A stretch of DNA of 64,000 nucleotides from NCBI RefSeq assembly GCF_030272615.1, contig NC_081414.1, positions 338,378,502 through 338,442,501 on the forward strand, read 5' to 3'. This document shows positions 61,259 to 64,000 of the stretch, piece by piece; position 1 is the stretch's first letter, and each line of letters starts with the position of its first letter. The notes below the pieces were generated by a model, which was not told the DNA's origin, ran no database searches, and saw only the letters and a list, made by a program, of their open reading frames with translations. The position numbers were made by a program, and so were the translations under genes. The DNA comes from Cryptomeria japonica. Its lineage: Eukaryota > Streptophyta > Pinopsida > Cupressales > Cupressaceae.

Positions 61259-64000
61259 TTCTTCTTCTTCTTGTTTTTCTTCATCATCATTGTGAAACTG
61301 TTGATCGTGATCATCATCCACTTCATCTTCTACTTCTTCGGTATCTTCTTATTCCATCACATTATACTCTATCGACCTTCCTCTTGGATCATGTCTAACA
61401 ACAAATGACCAACCCGGTTTATGTGGAACCTCAGAGTAAAATACTTGCTCACATTGGCTTGGAAGAACATAGGGCTCATCCCCAACTGGTTCAAATGACC
61501 TTGTATTTAGAATTATAAAACCATTATCATGTTCAATAATAGTTCTATCAAAATCATTTTTATTCAATCGTAGCCTATACCATTTGACGACGAACAAAAC
61601 TAATTTGAAGGAATTAAAGTCACACTCAAGTATATCATCCAAAATGCCATAGTATCAATTTTGAGATTGTTGAGGATGAATGTCATTTCTCGATGAAATA
61701 TTTGTCACCTCAGACTGCAGTGATGCCAGAATCACAAGTTTTCTTCGAGTCATCCAACTTTTTAATGCAAAATTTATGACCATTGTAGCACATAGTGTTG
61801 TGGTGTTTGACCTGCGATATGTCAAACATGTAAAATTTATTGCATTGTAAGTTGATAAACATATGGGTGATTAATAAATTTATACGTACCTGTTTATCTC
61901 TTAAACCATATGCTAAATCAATTTCCCTTTGTGTAATATTGGAATCTCCATTATGATGTGCTTCTTTAACCAATAAAGCCACACCTTCCCATGTTAACGT
62001 GCATCCAGAATGTTGACAACGTTCAATCCATACCATCATCCAATCAAGATTGTTTGCAATATACAAATGTAGTGCACCCTACTCTCGACCAATTGTACAA
62101 AAAATAAATAGACGTCTTACAATCGATTTATTTTGAAGATTAAGAATTAATTAACTTAAATAACATCTTATAATTACCTCTCACTTTCCTCAATCTACCT
62201 TTCCCCGTCAAGTACTCCCCTTCGAATTTGTTAATGGTGTTGGGATCCCAAATGCTATCCACGTGGATCTTTGCTGCAAACTTAGGAAGATATTCAAAAA
62301 TGTACACCATAGTTTGGTATACCATATATCCCTCCACCATAGAACCCTCAGGACGTGCTCTTTGTCGAACCAAAGCCTTCAAAAATACAAGTGCCTCTCA
62401 ACCATCCACATTGACCTAGTGTGTATAGGTCCACACAATTCAATCTCCTCAACTTGGTGTATGAGGTAGTGTTCTTGTGCATTGAAAAAAGATGGAGGTA
62501 GACACTTTTGCATTTCACACATTAAATGAGGAATTTTTTTCTTCCAATATTTTATATCGTCTTTATGGATTTCTTTACATGACAACTACCTACAAGGTAT
62601 TCAAGATGCAAAAAAATATATTACATAAGAAGTAAAACAAATTGAAAATATAATATCTATACAACGAACTAAACAAATATCACTACTTACCTTATGTATT
62701 TTCCAAGATCATATATGACTTGCTTGACATTATTGTCGAAGTCGTCTGGGAGAGATAGAGGTAGAACGTACTGCAGCAATTATAAAATTATCTTTTCATT
62801 TTTTTGTAACATAATGAAAAGTACACGTACGCTCAGTACTTAAATACATACTAAAAACACAAGAACATGAATTACCTTAATGAAGGTATGCCAATCATGC
62901 ATTTTCATCCCTGGCCCAAATTCACTTTTCTTTGATATGAGATTGTTTATGTTCGCAGCAAATCCTGTGGGAAATCAACTTTTTCATATGACTTCTTTTA
63001 TAGCATTGCTTTGTTGACCCGTTAATAACCAAGGAAGCTCACTTATATTAATCTAGTCTCCATGGCTATCTGATTGAATGACATTTATCATTACATGATT
63101 GGAATCCTGAATGTCACTACATATTTTGACAATTTTTTCTTTGTCACGCCTTCCATCCAATATTTTCCATAATGTCTCTGTTATATTCTTTCCAATGTGC
63201 ATACTATCAAACAAATGAACAATTTGTAACTGCTCGTAGTAGGGCAACCTACTAAATTGTCAGGGATAACTTTTTATTCCCTTAGGAAGGTGGTCATTTA
63301 TGCCTTCATGACCTTCATGATCATCAATCACATCATCAGTAAACAAAACAAAATAGAAAAGATGTTTTATGACAAACCAATAGATGGAATGGAATTACCT
63401 TGACGATTAATTCTATTATATTCCAACTTCCTTAGGTGAGGTGTCATTCTTCGTGGCTTTGATGTATTCTCTTCTTTCCCATTGAAAAGATGTTTTTCAG
63501 CATTTCGATACTTATGATTTTTGTGGAGAAAGTGCCTATACTCATCAAACACCCGCTTTCTTAAACTTTTTGAATGACGCGATTTCATCTTTGGACCACA
63601 AACAGGACATGCAAATTTTCCCTTTGTTTGAAGACCTACAAGATAATGTATAATTGGATTAAATATGATAATTTTTTGAATTATAATGTTCATGCACAAC
63701 TTAAACACTATAACATACCACAAAAATGTGTTAGCCCCGGGGCATCGTGTATTGTCCATAGAAGCATCGCATGGAATTGAAATTGTCTTTGTCCTATTGG
63801 TCTAGAGATGTCATACATAGTGACACCATTCCACAACTCTAGCAACTCGTTGATAAGAGGCTCGATATATACATTCATATCTTTAACTTGGTACTTACCT
63901 AATCAAATGAACAAAAAAATTACATAATTATTATGACCATTTTACTACAATATTTATAATTAAATTTAGATGACTATATTTAAATGATAAAATACCTGGA
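61040..64000 (-). pseudogene. TNP2-like CACTA transposase pseudogene (5' part beyond window)
   Basis: Catalytic transposase of En/Spm (CACTA) elements. Reading leftward: TKGKFACPVCGPKMKSR and the RHFLHKNHKYRNAEKHLFNG region (63759-63367), PYYEQLQIVHLFDSMHIGKN (63247-63053), GMKMHDWHTFIK (near 62885), YVLPLSLPDDFDNNVKQVIY (near 62740). Then DUF4218-type CLPPSFFNAQEHYLIHQVEE with CGPIHTRSMWMVERHLYF, RQRARPEGSMVEGYM, and the C-terminal DUF4216-type YYGILDDILECDFNSFKLV with CEQVFYSEVPHKPGWSFVV. Exons have GT-AG borders. Damage: a stop after SDSHGD (63053), a one-base loss in a T run near 62385, a frame change near 61711, and stops near 61654 and 61349. It ends in a long poly-Asp tract coded by an ATC/GAT microsatellite. 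Confidence 0.85.
61070..61262 (-). repeat. (ATC)n trinucleotide repeat coding poly-Asp
   Basis: About 60 TCA/ATC units with a few interruptions. In the TNP2-like frame (minus) it reads almost pure Asp after an acidic EEVEDEVDDDHD stretch. The frame is preceded by a TAA at 61349-61351. Met- and Ile-rich readings in other frames are artefacts. Confidence 0.9.

Noticed and set aside
61027-61408. Poly-Met (minus) and poly-Ile (plus) frames
   Set aside because: Out-of-frame readings of the ATC microsatellite; only the poly-Asp frame is linked to a coding region.

Overview
The window reads as nuclear DNA of a seed plant with a large, repeat-filled genome. It has plant MULE/FAR1-like and CACTA (TNP2/TNPA-type) transposase genes with GT-AG introns, a plant L1-type LINE with a C-terminal RNase H, and several LTR retrotransposons nested in one another. 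A gymnosperm is plausible because of the long, old, pol-less LTR elements, but the sequence alone does not prove it. No host gene, rRNA, tRNA or CRISPR array was recognised; every coding stretch I can support is transposon-derived and almost all are broken.

Layout. 1-2200 (-): MULE transposase pseudogene running off the left edge. 2201-8749: A/T-rich intergenic DNA with local tandem duplications, a CT/TA microsatellite and one doubtful copia-like LTR remnant. 8750-10640 (-): decayed ORF of unknown family. 10796-12954 and 20555-22490 (-): one LINE (endonuclease, reverse transcriptase, zf-RVT, RNase H) cut in two inside its RT domain by element E1. 12955-20554 (+): E1, an LTR retrotransposon with an open gag-like ORF, no pol, and a second long broken ORF. 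22584-31743 (+): E4, an LTR element with a Tat/Ogre-type gag remnant and no pol. 32551-37026 and 49107-50577 (-): E2, a relative of E1 with the same pol-less layout, split by another insertion. 37027-49106: that insertion, a tandem array of three ~3.85 kb LTRs and two 252-bp internal domains inside one exact 5-bp target duplication (GAAAG). 50578-50830: CCGACGG-rich block resembling a CACTA subterminal region. 51060-52790: about eleven diverged ~130-bp modules with a shared 17-bp core. 53111-56724 (+): ~1200-codon ORF of unknown family (E3), broken. 57200-60621 (-): TNPA-like gene. 61040-64000 (-): TNP2-like CACTA transposase pseudogene running off the right edge.

How it fits together. The order of insertion is readable: the LINE is older than E1, and E2 is older than the triple-LTR array and was cut near 50577, perhaps by the CACTA element. 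None of the LTR elements keeps a recognisable protease, integrase or reverse transcriptase, so all must have depended on enzymes supplied elsewhere. The most unusual items are the triple giant-LTR array, the E1/E2 family (Sirevirus-like signals, gag plus a long unknown ORF, pol absent in the same way in both copies), and the ~130-bp module array in front of the E3 ORF.
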